From the NCBI RefSeq assembly GCF_000152945.2, contig NC_020830.1, forward strand, positions 1,932,501 through 1,996,500: a stretch of DNA of 64,000 bases, in the 5' to 3' direction. The notes under the pieces are model-generated. The model had not been told where the DNA came from. It did no database searches and was given only the letters and a program-made list of their open reading frames with translations. Both the position numbers and the translations under genes were made by a program. Position 1 is the first letter of the stretch. The number at the start of each line of letters is the position of its first letter. Source of the stretch: Polaribacter sp. MED152 (GTDB lineage Bacteria; Bacteroidota; Bacteroidia; Flavobacteriales; Flavobacteriaceae). Shown one piece after another: positions 44,701 to 53,459 of this stretch.

Positions 44701-45492
44701 ATGAAATCGATAATTGTTTTAGAAAATAGCAACAGTAAAGTAAGTATAGAAAATGGCGAATTAATTAGTTTTATTTTTAAAGGTGATGAGTATGTACACC
44801 AAAAAGGAAATAAAGGTTGGCGAAAATCCGATGATGAAATGTTTCCTGTAATTGGGCCTACCTCTATGAATAATTACAGAATGCATACCAAAAAAGGTGA
44901 GGCCATACAAGATCAGCATGGTTTACTTCGTGAATTAGACTATGAACTATTTTATGAAGATAATGCTTGCGTAAAATTTATAAAAAGTTACGCTGCTAAT
45001 ACTAAAATTAACAATGCAAAGTTTCCAGAAAAATCTACAGAACCGCTTTTGAATTGGCCTTTTGATTTTACCTTCGAAAAACACTTTACATTAAAAGAAG
45101 GTATGCTAGAAATAAATTTTATTATTAACTCAGAAGAAGGTATGCCTTACATGTTGGGTTATCATCCTGCATTTATGTTGTCTGACACTGGTAAAGAAAT
45201 TTTAATTGCTAATGATAAAAATATCACATTAGAAAATATTTACGAAGCTGGGCATAATGCATTTCCTGTTTTAAATACAGATAAAATTGTTCTTAAAAAT
45301 ATAGATAGAAACGATTTAGAAATCACAACTACAGGTTTTGATAATTTTATGTTATGGACACAGGTTGATAACATGTTATGTATAGAACCAATTACACAAT
45401 ATACCTCTTATACAGATCAGAAGTTTTCTGAAGAAAACATGCGTCTTTCTAAAGGTATAAATGAATTTTCTGTGAAGGTAAAAGTTATTTAA
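44701..45492 (+). CDS. Aldose 1-epimerase-like protein (galactose mutarotase fold)
   Basis: A 263-residue beta-sandwich protein. Family features are PVIGPTSMNN near residue 51, DQHGLLRELDYEL with the first His near 76, LGYHPAFMLSD with the catalytic His near 158, and CIEPITQYTSY with the catalytic Glu near 231. It would interconvert sugar anomers, or, like YeaD relatives, glucose-6-phosphate. The substrate is unknown. It is followed 4 bp later by the pseudouridine synthase, so they share a transcript. Confidence 0.85.
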   Translation: MKSIIVLENSNSKVSIENGELISFIFKGDEYVHQKGNKGWRKSDDEMFPVIGPTSMNNYRMHTKKGEAIQDQHGLLRELDYELFYEDNACVKFIKSYAANTKINNAKFPEKSTEPLLNWPFDFTFEKHFTLKEGMLEINFIINSEEGMPYMLGYHPAFMLSDTGKEILIANDKNITLENIYEAGHNAFPVLNTDKIVLKNIDRNDLEITTTGFDNFMLWTQVDNMLCIEPITQYTSYTDQKFSEENMRLSKGINEFSVKVKVI

Positions 45493-45496
45493 GTTC

Positions 45497-46066
45497 ATGA
45501 AAGAACATCGTCATTTTATACTTCATAAACCTTATGGTTATTTATCTCAGTTTATCACCAATCAAACTAAGAGAAAGAAAAAAATGTTAGGAGAATTGTA
45601 TGATTTTCCTGAAGGAACAATGGCTATTGGACGTTTAGATTTTGCATCTGAAGGTTTACTTTTATTAACAACAGATGGTAAAGTATCTCAAGAAATTAGG
45701 AGCAGTAAATACGAAAAAGAGTATTATGTTCAGGTAGATGGTTTAATAACTCAAGAAGCTATAAACCAGCTTAAAAAAGGAGTAGAAATTGGTTTTGAAG
45801 GCAAAAAATACATAACAAAACCAGGAAAAGCGTCTATTATTAACAATCCTGAATTTCCTTTAAGAAGTCAGAAAATTAGAGATGACAGACATGGGCCAAC
45901 AAGTTGGATTTCTGTAATTATAAGAGAAGGTAAATTTAGGCAAGTTCGAAAAATGACAGCTGCTGTTGGTTACCCAACTTTACGTTTAGTACGTATTAGA
46001 ATTGGTACAATTACTATTGATGATTTAAAAAATGGTGAAGTTAAAGAAGTGAATCAATTACTTTAA
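45497..46066 (+). CDS. 23S rRNA pseudouridine synthase (RluE/RsuA family)
   Basis: It isomerises a uridine of rRNA to pseudouridine. The 189-residue protein starts with FILHKPYGYLSQF and has the catalytic Asp in AIGRLDFASEGLLLLTTDG (about residues 42-60). RHGPTSWISVIIREGKFRQVRKMTAAVGYPTLRLVRIRIGT is the typical RsuA/RluE C-terminal signature. There is no N-terminal S4 domain, as in RluE (E. coli target U2457). The exact target is not certain. Confidence 0.9.
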   Translation: MKEHRHFILHKPYGYLSQFITNQTKRKKKMLGELYDFPEGTMAIGRLDFASEGLLLLTTDGKVSQEIRSSKYEKEYYVQVDGLITQEAINQLKKGVEIGFEGKKYITKPGKASIINNPEFPLRSQKIRDDRHGPTSWISVIIREGKFRQVRKMTAAVGYPTLRLVRIRIGTITIDDLKNGEVKEVNQLL

Positions 46067-46503
46067 TCTCTATCCATTCTAATATGTGGTATACCATCTT
46101 CTAAATATTCATCATTTACTTGATAAAAACCATGCGACTCATAAAACTTCTTTAAATACTTTTGTGCTGAAATAGTGATTTTATCAACTTTATAATACTC
46201 TTTAATAGCTTTTAAAGAAGCTTTCATAATTTGATGACCATAGTTAAATTTTCTTTCAGTTTCTTTAACTAAGACTCTACCAATACTTGAGTTATCAAAA
46301 TAATCTCCAGGCTTAAAAATACGTGTGTATGCAATTAAAACATCATTCTTATAACCTAAAACATGCAAAGCTTTTTGATCTTTAAAATCGATATCTTGAT
46401 ATACACAATCTTGTTCTACCACAAAAACTTCAGATCGTAATTGAAGAATACTGTACAACTCTGTAGTATTAAGTTCTGAAAAACTTTTTACTAAGGTATT
46501 CAT
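46063..46503 (-). CDS. GNAT N-acetyltransferase, ElaA-like
   Basis: A 146-residue GNAT protein of the ElaA group. FSELNTTELYSILQLRSEVFVVEQDCVYQDID (about 7-38) is the diagnostic N-terminus, then RIFKPGDYFDNSSIGRVLVKETERKFNYGHQIMKASL gives the acetyl-CoA motif, and KYLKKFYESHGFYQVNDEYLEDGIPHIRMDR closes it. ATG 46503 overlaps the rpiB stop by one base (TAATG); the longer frame to 46515 would overlap further. Substrate unknown. Confidence 0.88.
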   Translation of the reverse strand: MNTLVKSFSELNTTELYSILQLRSEVFVVEQDCVYQDIDFKDQKALHVLGYKNDVLIAYTRIFKPGDYFDNSSIGRVLVKETERKFNYGHQIMKASLKAIKEYYKVDKITISAQKYLKKFYESHGFYQVNDEYLEDGIPHIRMDRD

Positions 46504-46937
46504 TAGCCAGCACAAGAAATTTTGTTTACTCTATTTGCATGACGTCCACCTTCAAATTCAGTGTTTAAAAATACATCTACAAAACCAAGAGCTTGTTGTA
46601 AAGACACAAAACGTGCAGGAATAGTTAAAATATTAGCATCATTATGTTGTCTTGTTAAAGCAACCAACTCATTATTCCAACACAAAGCAGCTCTAATACC
46701 TTGATGTTTATTGGCTGTCATTTGTGCACCATTACCAGAACCACATAAAATAATACCTAATTCTGCTTTACCAGATTCAAGTGCATCTGCTGTTGGGTGA
46801 ATAGCATCAGGATAATCCATAGAATTGTTAGTATCCGTTCCAAAATTTAGAACAGTATATCCTTTTTCCTCTAAATGTTTTATAATTTCGAACTTATATT
46901 CAGTTCCTGCGTGATCATTACCTATGGCAATTGTCAT
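46503..46937 (-). CDS. rpiB: Ribose-5-phosphate isomerase B
   Basis: It interconverts ribose 5-phosphate and ribulose 5-phosphate in the pentose phosphate pathway. The 144-residue protein begins IAIGNDHAGTEYKFEIIKHLEEKG and has YPDAIHPTADALESGKAELGIILCGSGNGAQMTANKHQGIRAALCWN. The catalytic Cys is in ILCGSGNG (about residue 69), the base is in NDHAG, and the C-terminal end is RHANRVNKISC. Length is normal. It leads a two-gene unit with the ElaA-like gene. Confidence 0.93.
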   Translation of the reverse strand: MTIAIGNDHAGTEYKFEIIKHLEEKGYTVLNFGTDTNNSMDYPDAIHPTADALESGKAELGIILCGSGNGAQMTANKHQGIRAALCWNNELVALTRQHNDANILTIPARFVSLQQALGFVDVFLNTEFEGGRHANRVNKISCAG

Positions 46938-46968
46938 AATAAATTGATTTTATTGCGTTTAACAGGTG

Positions 46969-46976
46969 CAAAAATA
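46969..46976 (-). promoter_or_regulatory. -7 box of rpiB
   Basis: Minus-strand TATTTTTG followed by CACC matches TAnnTTTG, 31 nt upstream of the rpiB ATG. No -33 TTG at ideal spacing. Confidence 0.5.
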
Positions 46977-46989
46977 TAGAATTTAATGG

Positions 46990-47460
46990 TTATTAACAGT
47001 TACAAATTTTTAAAACTTATCAATTTTTAATAACTACTTATTTTTAAAGCTTTTATGTGTTTTAAGCGAATGTTAAGAACTTATCATTAAAAACTTGAAA
47101 GTTTTTTTGGTGTATTTAAATATTATTACAATACAAGGAGGTAAACCACATACGCAACTTTTATTATTGATTTTTGATAAAAGTTTATCAACATAAATTT
47201 TACAATTAATTTACATTAAATCTTCTATTAATTATGAGTAAAAGTATGTGAACTACTGTTTATAAGTTTTGTTAATAAGTGTATTTTTTAATTGATTTTT
47301 AAGAAGTTGGGTTACTTATAAAATGTCAATAGTTTTTAATAACTGATATTATAAAATTTAAATCTAAAATTTTATTGTAGCTATTCACATACTATTATAA
47401 ACATCATTGTTTTTTAAAATTTTTAAAAAGAAAAAGTATAATACTATATAATGTTAATAA
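46990..47460. other. AT-rich intergenic region with six TTATNAACA motifs (candidate oriC)
   Basis: This is the only long non-coding stretch of the window; 46938-47511 has no gene that I can support. It contains TTATTAACA (46990 +), TTATCAACA (47185 +), TTATAAACA (47257 -), TTATTAACA (47270 -), TTATAAACA (47395 +) and TTATTAACA (47452 -). TTATCAACA is one base from the DnaA box TTATCCACA. It also holds an inverted pair GTATGTGAA (47244-47252) and TTCACATAC (47384-47392). Replication origins look like this, but an AT-rich regulatory region is also possible. Confidence 0.25.
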
Positions 47461-47511
47461 GTACAGAAATTTTAAAAATTAGAATTTCAAAAAATTAAAA
47501 ATAAAGGAACC

Positions 47512-47685
47512 TTAAACTGTTTTGTTATTTGTTTTATGAATAGAAAGTGTGTCTTTTTGAACTTCTACAGTTTCTTTTGGAATCTCAGTTTTGTTAAGTG
47601 TAGTATTTACAAGGACAACAGTAATTAAAATGCCTGCTACAAAGATGAAAGAGAATAAAGCAATAATTTTACGTAGATTTTTCAT
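47512..47685 (-). CDS. Small single-pass membrane protein (57 aa)
   Basis: A short open frame starts at ATG 47685: MKNLRKIIALFSFIFVAGI, then LITVVLVNTTLNKTEIPKE, ending KTNNKTV. Positively charged residues precede one membrane helix (about residues 8-27), and about 30 polar residues follow, probably outside. The ordering (Lys/Arg start, hydrophobic helix, polar tail with many Thr/Lys) is coherent, which supports a real gene. I do not know a family. It stands alone downstream of the lipid kinase on the same strand, within the AT-rich gap. Confidence 0.5.
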   Translation of the reverse strand: MKNLRKIIALFSFIFVAGILITVVLVNTTLNKTEIPKETVEVQKDTLSIHKTNNKTV

Positions 47686-47763
47686 GGTAATTGGTTGACC
47701 TTCATTAATAAAGACGTAAAAAATTGCGAATTGTTACATAAAATTTAAGATTTCTTTAACTTT

Positions 47764-48699
47764 TTAGGAATTCATCACAAAATTAATGGCCTTATTAACA
47801 ATAGTAAAAGTTACTTTTTGAGTTCCAATTAATTCGCCATCAGCTTGTATGTAAGTATTTTTAGTATTTGATTCTATGGTAATTTTATTAGTTTTATTGG
47901 TAGATACTTCTTCTAATTTGTAAAGCGTTCCTTTAAATAACTTGTTGATATTTAGTAATATAGTGCTAAATTTTAGATTTTTTGCAATGGTAATATCAAA
48001 CAAACCATCAGTAGTATTTACGTGATCTGTAAATTGCAAACCACCACCAGCATATTTACAAATACCTACAATTGTTAATAATGATTTAGTTTCTATACGC
48101 TTATCATTAAAAGAAATTTTAAATTTTGATTTTTTATACCTTATTAAACTACTTATGCCCGCTAATAAGTAACTAATAGCCCCGAACTTTTTAAAATTGT
48201 TTAGTTTATGAATTACATAACCATCAAAACCTAAACCAGCTACGTTTACAAAATAATTTAGTTTATTATCTTTAGTAGTACACAAGCCAATATCTTGTAA
48301 AATGACTGATTTGTTCTTTATAATTTTGATAGATTCTACTATAGAATTTGGAATGTTATAGGTTTTAACCCAATCATTTCCAGTACCAATTGGTATTACT
48401 CCAATAGTTATATCAGAAGTTTTTACGTATGTTTGCAGCATAATACCATTAACTACATGATGTAGAGTGCCATCTCCACCTACAGTAATTATTTTTCTAA
48501 ATCCTTTTTGAATGGCTTGTTGCACCAACTCAATTTCATGTTTAGAAAATGTTGTGAAAGCAAAAGAGTAGCTAATATTATTTAGTGCTAATTGCGTTTT
48601 TATTTCTCTCCACTGTTTATTAAAAACCTTGTTTCCTGCAGTAGGATTTGCAATTACAAACCAAGAATTTTCATCATTTTTATTGATGAATTCAGACAT
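47764..48699 (-). CDS. Diacylglycerol/lipid kinase (DAGK catalytic domain, YegS-like)
   Basis: A 311-residue kinase. NPTAGNKVFNKQWREIKTQL starts the DAGK catalytic domain, then IITVGGDGTLHHVVNGI with the GGDGT nucleotide motif (about 74-78), then IGVIPIGTGNDWVKTYNIP. The C-terminal half (TIAKNLKFSTILLNINKLFKG, QADGELIG with the conserved Asp-Gly-Glu) completes the family. It would phosphorylate a lipid alcohol such as diacylglycerol; the substrate is not certain. It is divergent from rnr. Confidence 0.9.
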   Translation of the reverse strand: MSEFINKNDENSWFVIANPTAGNKVFNKQWREIKTQLALNNISYSFAFTTFSKHEIELVQQAIQKGFRKIITVGGDGTLHHVVNGIMLQTYVKTSDITIGVIPIGTGNDWVKTYNIPNSIVESIKIIKNKSVILQDIGLCTTKDNKLNYFVNVAGLGFDGYVIHKLNNFKKFGAISYLLAGISSLIRYKKSKFKISFNDKRIETKSLLTIVGICKYAGGGLQFTDHVNTTDGLFDITIAKNLKFSTILLNINKLFKGTLYKLEEVSTNKTNKITIESNTKNTYIQADGELIGTQKVTFTIVNKAINFVMNS

Positions 48700-48811
48700 A
48701 AAATATAAAATTAAAAAACTTCAAAATACAAAATTGAATTATAATAGTTTGTTAACCTAACTAAAGTGAATTAATTAGTATTTTGGTAATGATAATAATA
48801 GAATAAAATTA

Positions 48812-51031
48812 ATGACAAGAAAGAAAAGAAAAATCTTTAAAAAGAAAGGAAAAGTCATCAAAGATTTAACAAGAAATATATTCAAAATACTGAATGAAGA
48901 TAGTAGTAAGTTTTACAACTACAAACAAATAGCTGCAAAATTAAATGTATCAGATACTGATGGTAAAACTCAGATTTTAAAAAAATTAGCAGAATTAAAA
49001 GCGAATAAAAAAATTAAAGAGGTAGATAGAGGAAAGTTTCAAATTAATGAAGATAGAAAGTATTCTATTGGTACTTTAGATATTACATCTAATGGTAATG
49101 GTTATTTTGTAACTGATGATTATGAGAACGATATTTTTATACCAAATATTAACCTAGGTAAAGGTTTACATGGAGATGTTGTAAGAGCTTATGTTTACAA
49201 ACGTAAAAGAAGTCATAAACTAGAAGCAGATGTTGTTGAGGTTATAGAAAGAGCAAAAACAGAATTTGTTGGTGTATTGCAAAAAAGTAAAAACTTTGGT
49301 TTTGTAATTTGTGATAACCATAAGATGTATGCAGATATTTTTATCTCTCAAAATAAAATGAATATTGCAGAACATGGAGACAAAGTACAAGCAACCATTT
49401 CTGATTGGCCAGAAAATTCTAAAAATCCGTTTGGAAAAATTACCACTGTTTTAGGAAAACCAGGAGATCATAATACAGAAATGCATTCTATTTTATTAGA
49501 ATACGATTTACCTTATGAGTTTGAGCCAGAAGTAGAAAAAGAGGCGCAAGAATTACCTATAGAAATTACAGACAAAGAAATTGCGAAACGTAGAGATATG
49601 CGAAACGATTTAACGTTTACCATAGATCCTAAAGATGCAAAAGATTTTGATGATGCTTTATCTTTCACAAAATTAGAAAACGGTAATTATGAAATAGGAA
49701 TTCATATTGCAGACGTTTCTCACTATTTACAGCCTAAAACTATTTTAGATGATGAAGCTTACGATAGAGCAACCTCTGTTTATTTAGTAGATAGAGTTGT
49801 ACCTATGTTACCAGAAATGTTAAGTAATGGTGTTTGTTCATTAAGACCAAATGAAGAGAAGTTAACTTTTTCTGCAGTGTTTGAAATTAATGAGAAAGCA
49901 CAAATTAAAAAACAATGGTTTGGTAGAACTGTTACTTATTCAGATCAACGATTTGCTTATGAAGAAGCACAATATATTATAGAAAATTGTAAACTATCAG
50001 ATGATGTACAACCTTTTACAATGCCAGAAAATGTTTCTATTACAGATAGCGCTTACGAAGTAAAAGCAGAAGTAGTAGAAGCAACTTTACAATTAGATAA
50101 ATTGGCTAAAATTCTTCGTAAAAAAAGAATGAAACAAGGTGCCATTTCTTTTGATAGAGTAGAGGTAAAATTTAATTTAGATGAAGAAGCAAATCCTGTA
50201 GGTGTTTTCTTTAAAAGCTCTAAAGATGCTAATAAATTAATTGAAGAATTTATGTTATTAGCTAATAGAAAAGTGGCAGAATATATTGGTAGCAAACAAG
50301 GTAAACCTTCTAATAAAACATTTATTTACAGAGTTCATGATGAGCCAGATGTAGAAAAATTAGCATCATTACAAAACATCATAAGTAAATTTGGATATAA
50401 GATTAATACAGAAACTAAAGAATCTACATCTGAATCTTTAAATCAGTTATTAAATGATGTGCAAGGTAAAGCAGAATCTAACATGATTGAGACTTTAGCT
50501 ATTAGATCTATGTCTAAGGCAGTGTATACTACACAGAATATTGGTCATTATGGTTTGGCTTTTGATTATTATAGTCATTTTACATCACCTATTAGACGTT
50601 ATCCAGATGTAATGACACATAGATTGCTTCAACTTTATTTAGATGGTGGAGAAAGCCCAAAAGCAGATCCTTATGAAGAAAAATGTAAACACTCTTCTAA
50701 AAGAGAAGAATTAGCCTCTAAAGCAGAGCGTTCATCTATAAAATACATGCAAGTAAAATACATGCAAGATCACAAAGACGAAGTTTTTGAAGGTGTAATT
50801 ACAGGTGTTACAGAATGGGGTATATATGTAGAAATTACCAAAAATAAATGTGAAGGAATGGTTAGAATTAGAGATATAAAAAGTGATTATTATATTTTTG
50901 ATGAAGATCAGTACGCAATTGTTGGGCAGTCTACAAAACACATGTACCAATTAGGAGATGATGTTAAAGTGCAAGTGAAAAAGACAGATTTAGAACGCAA
51001 ACATTTAGACTTTAACTTAATAGAAGATTAA
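48812..51031 (+). CDS. rnr: Ribonuclease R
   Basis: A 3'-5' exoribonuclease that degrades structured RNA. At 739 residues it has a basic start (TRKKRKIFKKKGKV), a winged-helix region (IFKILNEDSSKFYNYKQIAAKLNV), cold-shock domains (about 80-210), the RNB catalytic domain with DLTFTIDPKDAKDFDDALSF (metal-binding Asp cluster near 275) and GIHIADVSHYL, YSHFTSPIRRYPDVMTHRLL, and the S1 domain (FEGVITGVTEWGIYVEITKNKCEGMVRI). YMQVKYMQ is normal for this family. ybjQ-like follows 9 bp later. Confidence 0.95.
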   Translation: MTRKKRKIFKKKGKVIKDLTRNIFKILNEDSSKFYNYKQIAAKLNVSDTDGKTQILKKLAELKANKKIKEVDRGKFQINEDRKYSIGTLDITSNGNGYFVTDDYENDIFIPNINLGKGLHGDVVRAYVYKRKRSHKLEADVVEVIERAKTEFVGVLQKSKNFGFVICDNHKMYADIFISQNKMNIAEHGDKVQATISDWPENSKNPFGKITTVLGKPGDHNTEMHSILLEYDLPYEFEPEVEKEAQELPIEITDKEIAKRRDMRNDLTFTIDPKDAKDFDDALSFTKLENGNYEIGIHIADVSHYLQPKTILDDEAYDRATSVYLVDRVVPMLPEMLSNGVCSLRPNEEKLTFSAVFEINEKAQIKKQWFGRTVTYSDQRFAYEEAQYIIENCKLSDDVQPFTMPENVSITDSAYEVKAEVVEATLQLDKLAKILRKKRMKQGAISFDRVEVKFNLDEEANPVGVFFKSSKDANKLIEEFMLLANRKVAEYIGSKQGKPSNKTFIYRVHDEPDVEKLASLQNIISKFGYKINTETKESTSESLNQLLNDVQGKAESNMIETLAIRSMSKAVYTTQNIGHYGLAFDYYSHFTSPIRRYPDVMTHRLLQLYLDGGESPKADPYEEKCKHSSKREELASKAERSSIKYMQVKYMQDHKDEVFEGVITGVTEWGIYVEITKNKCEGMVRIRDIKSDYYIFDEDQYAIVGQSTKHMYQLGDDVKVQVKKTDLERKHLDFNLIED

Positions 51032-51040
51032 ATTAAAACC

Positions 51041-51364
51041 ATGATATTAACCACAACAAACAACATAGAAAATTTTAAAATTGTAGATTATTTAGGCATT
51101 GTAACAGGTACAGCTTACGATTCTAGTTATTCTTCTAATGGCAAGAAAATGTCTTTTACAGATATGTTTAGCATGTCTAAATACAGAGAAATGTATACTT
51201 TAGGTTTAGAAAGTATTAAAGAAAAGGCGTTTCAAGATTTAAGAGAGAATGCTGTAAAACTTGGTGCAAATGCAGTAGTTGGTATACAGTTAGATGTAGA
51301 ACCTTTAGCAAATTCTGCTACATTATTGGTTTCTATAACAGGTACAGCAGTTAAGGTGCAATAA
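51041..51364 (+). CDS. YbjQ family (UPF0145) protein
   Basis: A 107-residue protein of the YbjQ/heavy-metal-binding-like family. The opening ILTTTNNIENFKIVDYLGIVTGTA, central KEKAFQDLRENAVKLGANAVVGIQLDVEPL and ending LLVSITGTAVKV match the family closely. It forms pentamers in solved structures; function is not known. It is 9 bp behind rnr and is likely co-transcribed. Confidence 0.88.
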   Translation: MILTTTNNIENFKIVDYLGIVTGTAYDSSYSSNGKKMSFTDMFSMSKYREMYTLGLESIKEKAFQDLRENAVKLGANAVVGIQLDVEPLANSATLLVSITGTAVKVQ

Positions 51365-51453
51365 ATAGGGTATCATCACAATATAATTTGTTATTTCTCA
51401 TTATATAATTTATATATTGCTCTTTTAATTTAAGAGGATTCAAACTTTAAAAA

Positions 51454-52143
51454 ATGAAGAAATACATTTGTTTATTCATACTGTGTTGTGGTTTTACTGT
51501 TTTTAGTCAAACTACAATTACAAAGAACTTAGGAGATTATACTACATTAAAAGTTTATAATGGTATTGAGTTAGAGTTGATAAAATCAACAGAATCTAAA
51601 CTAGTAATTACAGGTAATAAATCTGAAATGGTTACTGTAAAAAATGTAGATAATATATTAAAAATTACACTACCATTTTCTATTAAACCAGAAAATAATA
51701 GTGCTAATGGTCAGGTTTTAGTTAAACTTTATTACATGAATCCTATTGCAGTAATAGATGCAAACGAAGGTGCAGCCATTACAGGTAAGGAAGTTAAACA
51801 AGAAAAATTAGAAGTAAACTCGCAAGAAAGAGCTTTTATCAATTTGGTTTTAGATGTAAAACATTTAGAAGTAAGAGCTTCATCTGGAGGAATAATTAAA
51901 CTTTCTGGTACTGTCAAAAATCAAGATGTAAATGTAGATCTATATGGTATTTACAATGGTTATGCACTGTTAGCAACTTCAAATAGTACTGTAAATGCTG
52001 GTACAGGAGCAAAAGCAGAAATTTCTGCAGGAGAAACTTTAAAGGCGAAAGTTAGTTTTGGTGGCTCTATTTTTTATAAAGGAAATCCTGAGGTGTTAAA
52101 AGATAAAAAAGTGGTGGGTGGTATCATTCAAAAAAGAAATTAA
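51454..52143 (+). CDS. GIN domain (DUF2807) secreted protein
   Basis: A 229-residue protein with a signal peptide (about 1-18, ending VFSQ). The remainder is a right-handed beta-helix-like GIN/DUF2807 domain: KVYNGIELELIKSTESKLVITG, VLVKLYYMNPIAVIDANEGAAITG, ASSGGIIKLSGTVKNQDVNVDLYG and TGAKAEISAGETLKAKVSFGGSIFYKGNPEVL. These are common cell-surface or periplasmic proteins in Bacteroidetes; the role is not established. Confidence 0.85.
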   Translation: MKKYICLFILCCGFTVFSQTTITKNLGDYTTLKVYNGIELELIKSTESKLVITGNKSEMVTVKNVDNILKITLPFSIKPENNSANGQVLVKLYYMNPIAVIDANEGAAITGKEVKQEKLEVNSQERAFINLVLDVKHLEVRASSGGIIKLSGTVKNQDVNVDLYGIYNGYALLATSNSTVNAGTGAKAEISAGETLKAKVSFGGSIFYKGNPEVLKDKKVVGGIIQKRN

Positions 52144-52157
52144 TAAAAAGCTTTTTG

Positions 52158-52165
52158 TATCTTTG
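52158..52165 (+). promoter_or_regulatory. -7 box of the tatA-like gene
   Basis: TATCTTTG followed by CA is a perfect -7 match, 20 nt upstream of ATG 52186. Confidence 0.55.
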
Positions 52166-52185
52166 CAATAATAAAATATAACTGA

Positions 52186-52374
52186 ATGATGAGTTTACAT
52201 ACTTTTTTAGCAATACCTGGAGGTTACTCAATAATTTTAATTGTTGTAGTAGTTTTATTACTTTTTGGAGGTAAAAAAATACCTGAATTAATGAAAGGTT
52301 TAGGTGGTGGTATTAAGGAGTTTAAAAAAGCTTCTAAAGATGATAATGAAGAAAAATTAGAAGAAAAGAAATAA
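52186..52374 (+). CDS. tatA: Twin-arginine translocase TatA/TatE subunit
   Basis: A 62-residue membrane protein that forms the Tat protein-conducting pore. It has a short N-terminal hydrophobic helix ([18 protein letters not shown], about 12-29), the [23 protein letters not shown] hinge and amphipathic helix typical of TatA, and a charged tail. Length matches TatA/E of Bacteroidetes. tatC is not in this window. ATG at 52189 is an alternative start one codon later. A strong terminator follows. Confidence 0.92.
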   Translation: MMSLHTFLAIPGGYSIILIVVVVLLLFGGKKIPELMKGLGGGIKEFKKASKDDNEEKLEEKK

Positions 52375-52401
52375 ACCTCTTTTTTTTATTTCATAAACTA
52401 A

Positions 52402-52431
52402 AAAAGCTCTATTCATACGAATAGAGCTTTT
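52402..52431. terminator. Terminator after tatA
   Basis: AAAAGCTCTATTC (52402-52414) pairs perfectly with GAATAGAGCTTTT (52419-52431) over the loop ATAC. The A/T runs on both sides allow termination from either strand. Confidence 0.9.
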
Positions 52432-52472
52432 CTTTTGTTAATTAAAATCCCCCAATTTTAATTTGGGTAAAT

Positions 52473-52500
52473 ATAGTATACTATCCTCTATGATAGTATA
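52473..52500. repeat. Nested inverted repeats between tatA and the LytTR gene
   Basis: ATAGTATACTAT (52473-52484) is a perfect 12-bp palindrome. In addition TATACTATC (52477-52485) and GATAGTATA (52492-52500) are a 9-bp inverted repeat with a 6-nt spacer. They overlap, so only one can form at a time. No T-run follows. Confidence 0.6.
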
Positions 52501-52554
52501 ATTTGTTTTCAATTGGTAAATTTTAGGTGTTTTTGGGATAAATGGGAAGCCATT

Positions 52555-53436
52555 TTATCCAATTAACCCCATAAGAGCCTTTTTACTAAAGTTTCTAGAT
52601 ACTGGTATTTGATGATCTATAAGTTTAGATTCTAATAAATTACCCCTTGCATTACCTTTAATTTCATTAATGTATTTTGTATTTACAATATAAGATTTAT
52701 GACATCTAATAATGTTAGGATACTCTTCTAAGTTCTCTTTAATTTTGGTTAACGTAACTCTAAGTATTTTTTCTTTGAGCTCGTTTTTATTATTTTTTAA
52801 AAAGAAGCTGGCATAATTTCCTTGTGATGTTATGTAAACTAAATCTTCTATAAAGAAAGCTAGACTTTCTTTTTTATTGCCAGATTTAAGAATTACTTTA
52901 TTTGGTAATACAGGTTTTTTTTCTTCTATTTTTTGCGTTTTAATGGTAGTAATTTCTTCAGCTTTTTTCTGTCTACGAAGTCTAACCATTTTTTCATTGA
53001 AGAAAACACCTAAAAGAATGGGTATTACACCAACCAAAAACGTATAATATATAAACATCAAGTACGTTATATGTTGAATGTCTTTTTCGACCTTAAACCA
53101 TTTACCATAATACCAAAGTACAGAACCAACTAGAAATAACCCTAAAGCAATTAATACAATACTTTTACCAACAGTCCAATTATCTTCTTTAAAATACTTT
53201 TTAAATAGTAATGGTGGTATAGCTAAAGTTAAAAAACTACATGTAAATGTTATTAGACCAATGCTAAAGGTATATTCCAATAAATATTCTTTAAAACTAT
53301 ATAAGGTAAAAGGTCTAAAAACGTATAGAAATAGAAACACAAATAATCCAAAAACTAAACTTACTTTAAATTTAAATTTAGTTGATGGATTATAGTAATA
53401 AGGTGTTGCAAGCCAAGTTTTAAGATTTGCAATCAT
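52555..53436 (-). CDS. LytTR DNA-binding regulator with membrane domain
   Basis: A 293-residue protein. Four hydrophobic helices lie at about residues 24-44, 54-77, 89-109 and 120-145. After a charged linker comes a LytTR DNA-binding domain (about 195-290): ESLAFFIEDLVYITSQGNYASFFLKNNKNELKEKILRVTLTKIKENL, then IIRCHKSYIVNTKYINEIKGNARGNLLESKLIDHQIPVSRNFSKK, the usual signature. It has no response-regulator receiver domain, so the membrane part may sense the signal itself. Partners are unknown. The SPFH gene is 23 bp upstream on the same strand. Confidence 0.88.
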   Translation of the reverse strand: MIANLKTWLATPYYYNPSTKFKFKVSLVFGLFVFLFLYVFRPFTLYSFKEYLLEYTFSIGLITFTCSFLTLAIPPLLFKKYFKEDNWTVGKSIVLIALGLFLVGSVLWYYGKWFKVEKDIQHITYLMFIYYTFLVGVIPILLGVFFNEKMVRLRRQKKAEEITTIKTQKIEEKKPVLPNKVILKSGNKKESLAFFIEDLVYITSQGNYASFFLKNNKNELKEKILRVTLTKIKENLEEYPNIIRCHKSYIVNTKYINEIKGNARGNLLESKLIDHQIPVSRNFSKKALMGLIG

Positions 53437-53459
53437 ATTTATTAATTATTACAAACTTG

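Noticed and set aside
50743..50772. Tandem AAATACATGCAAG duplication in rnr
   Set aside because: Encodes KYMQVKYMQ, which is normal at this place in flavobacterial RNase R.
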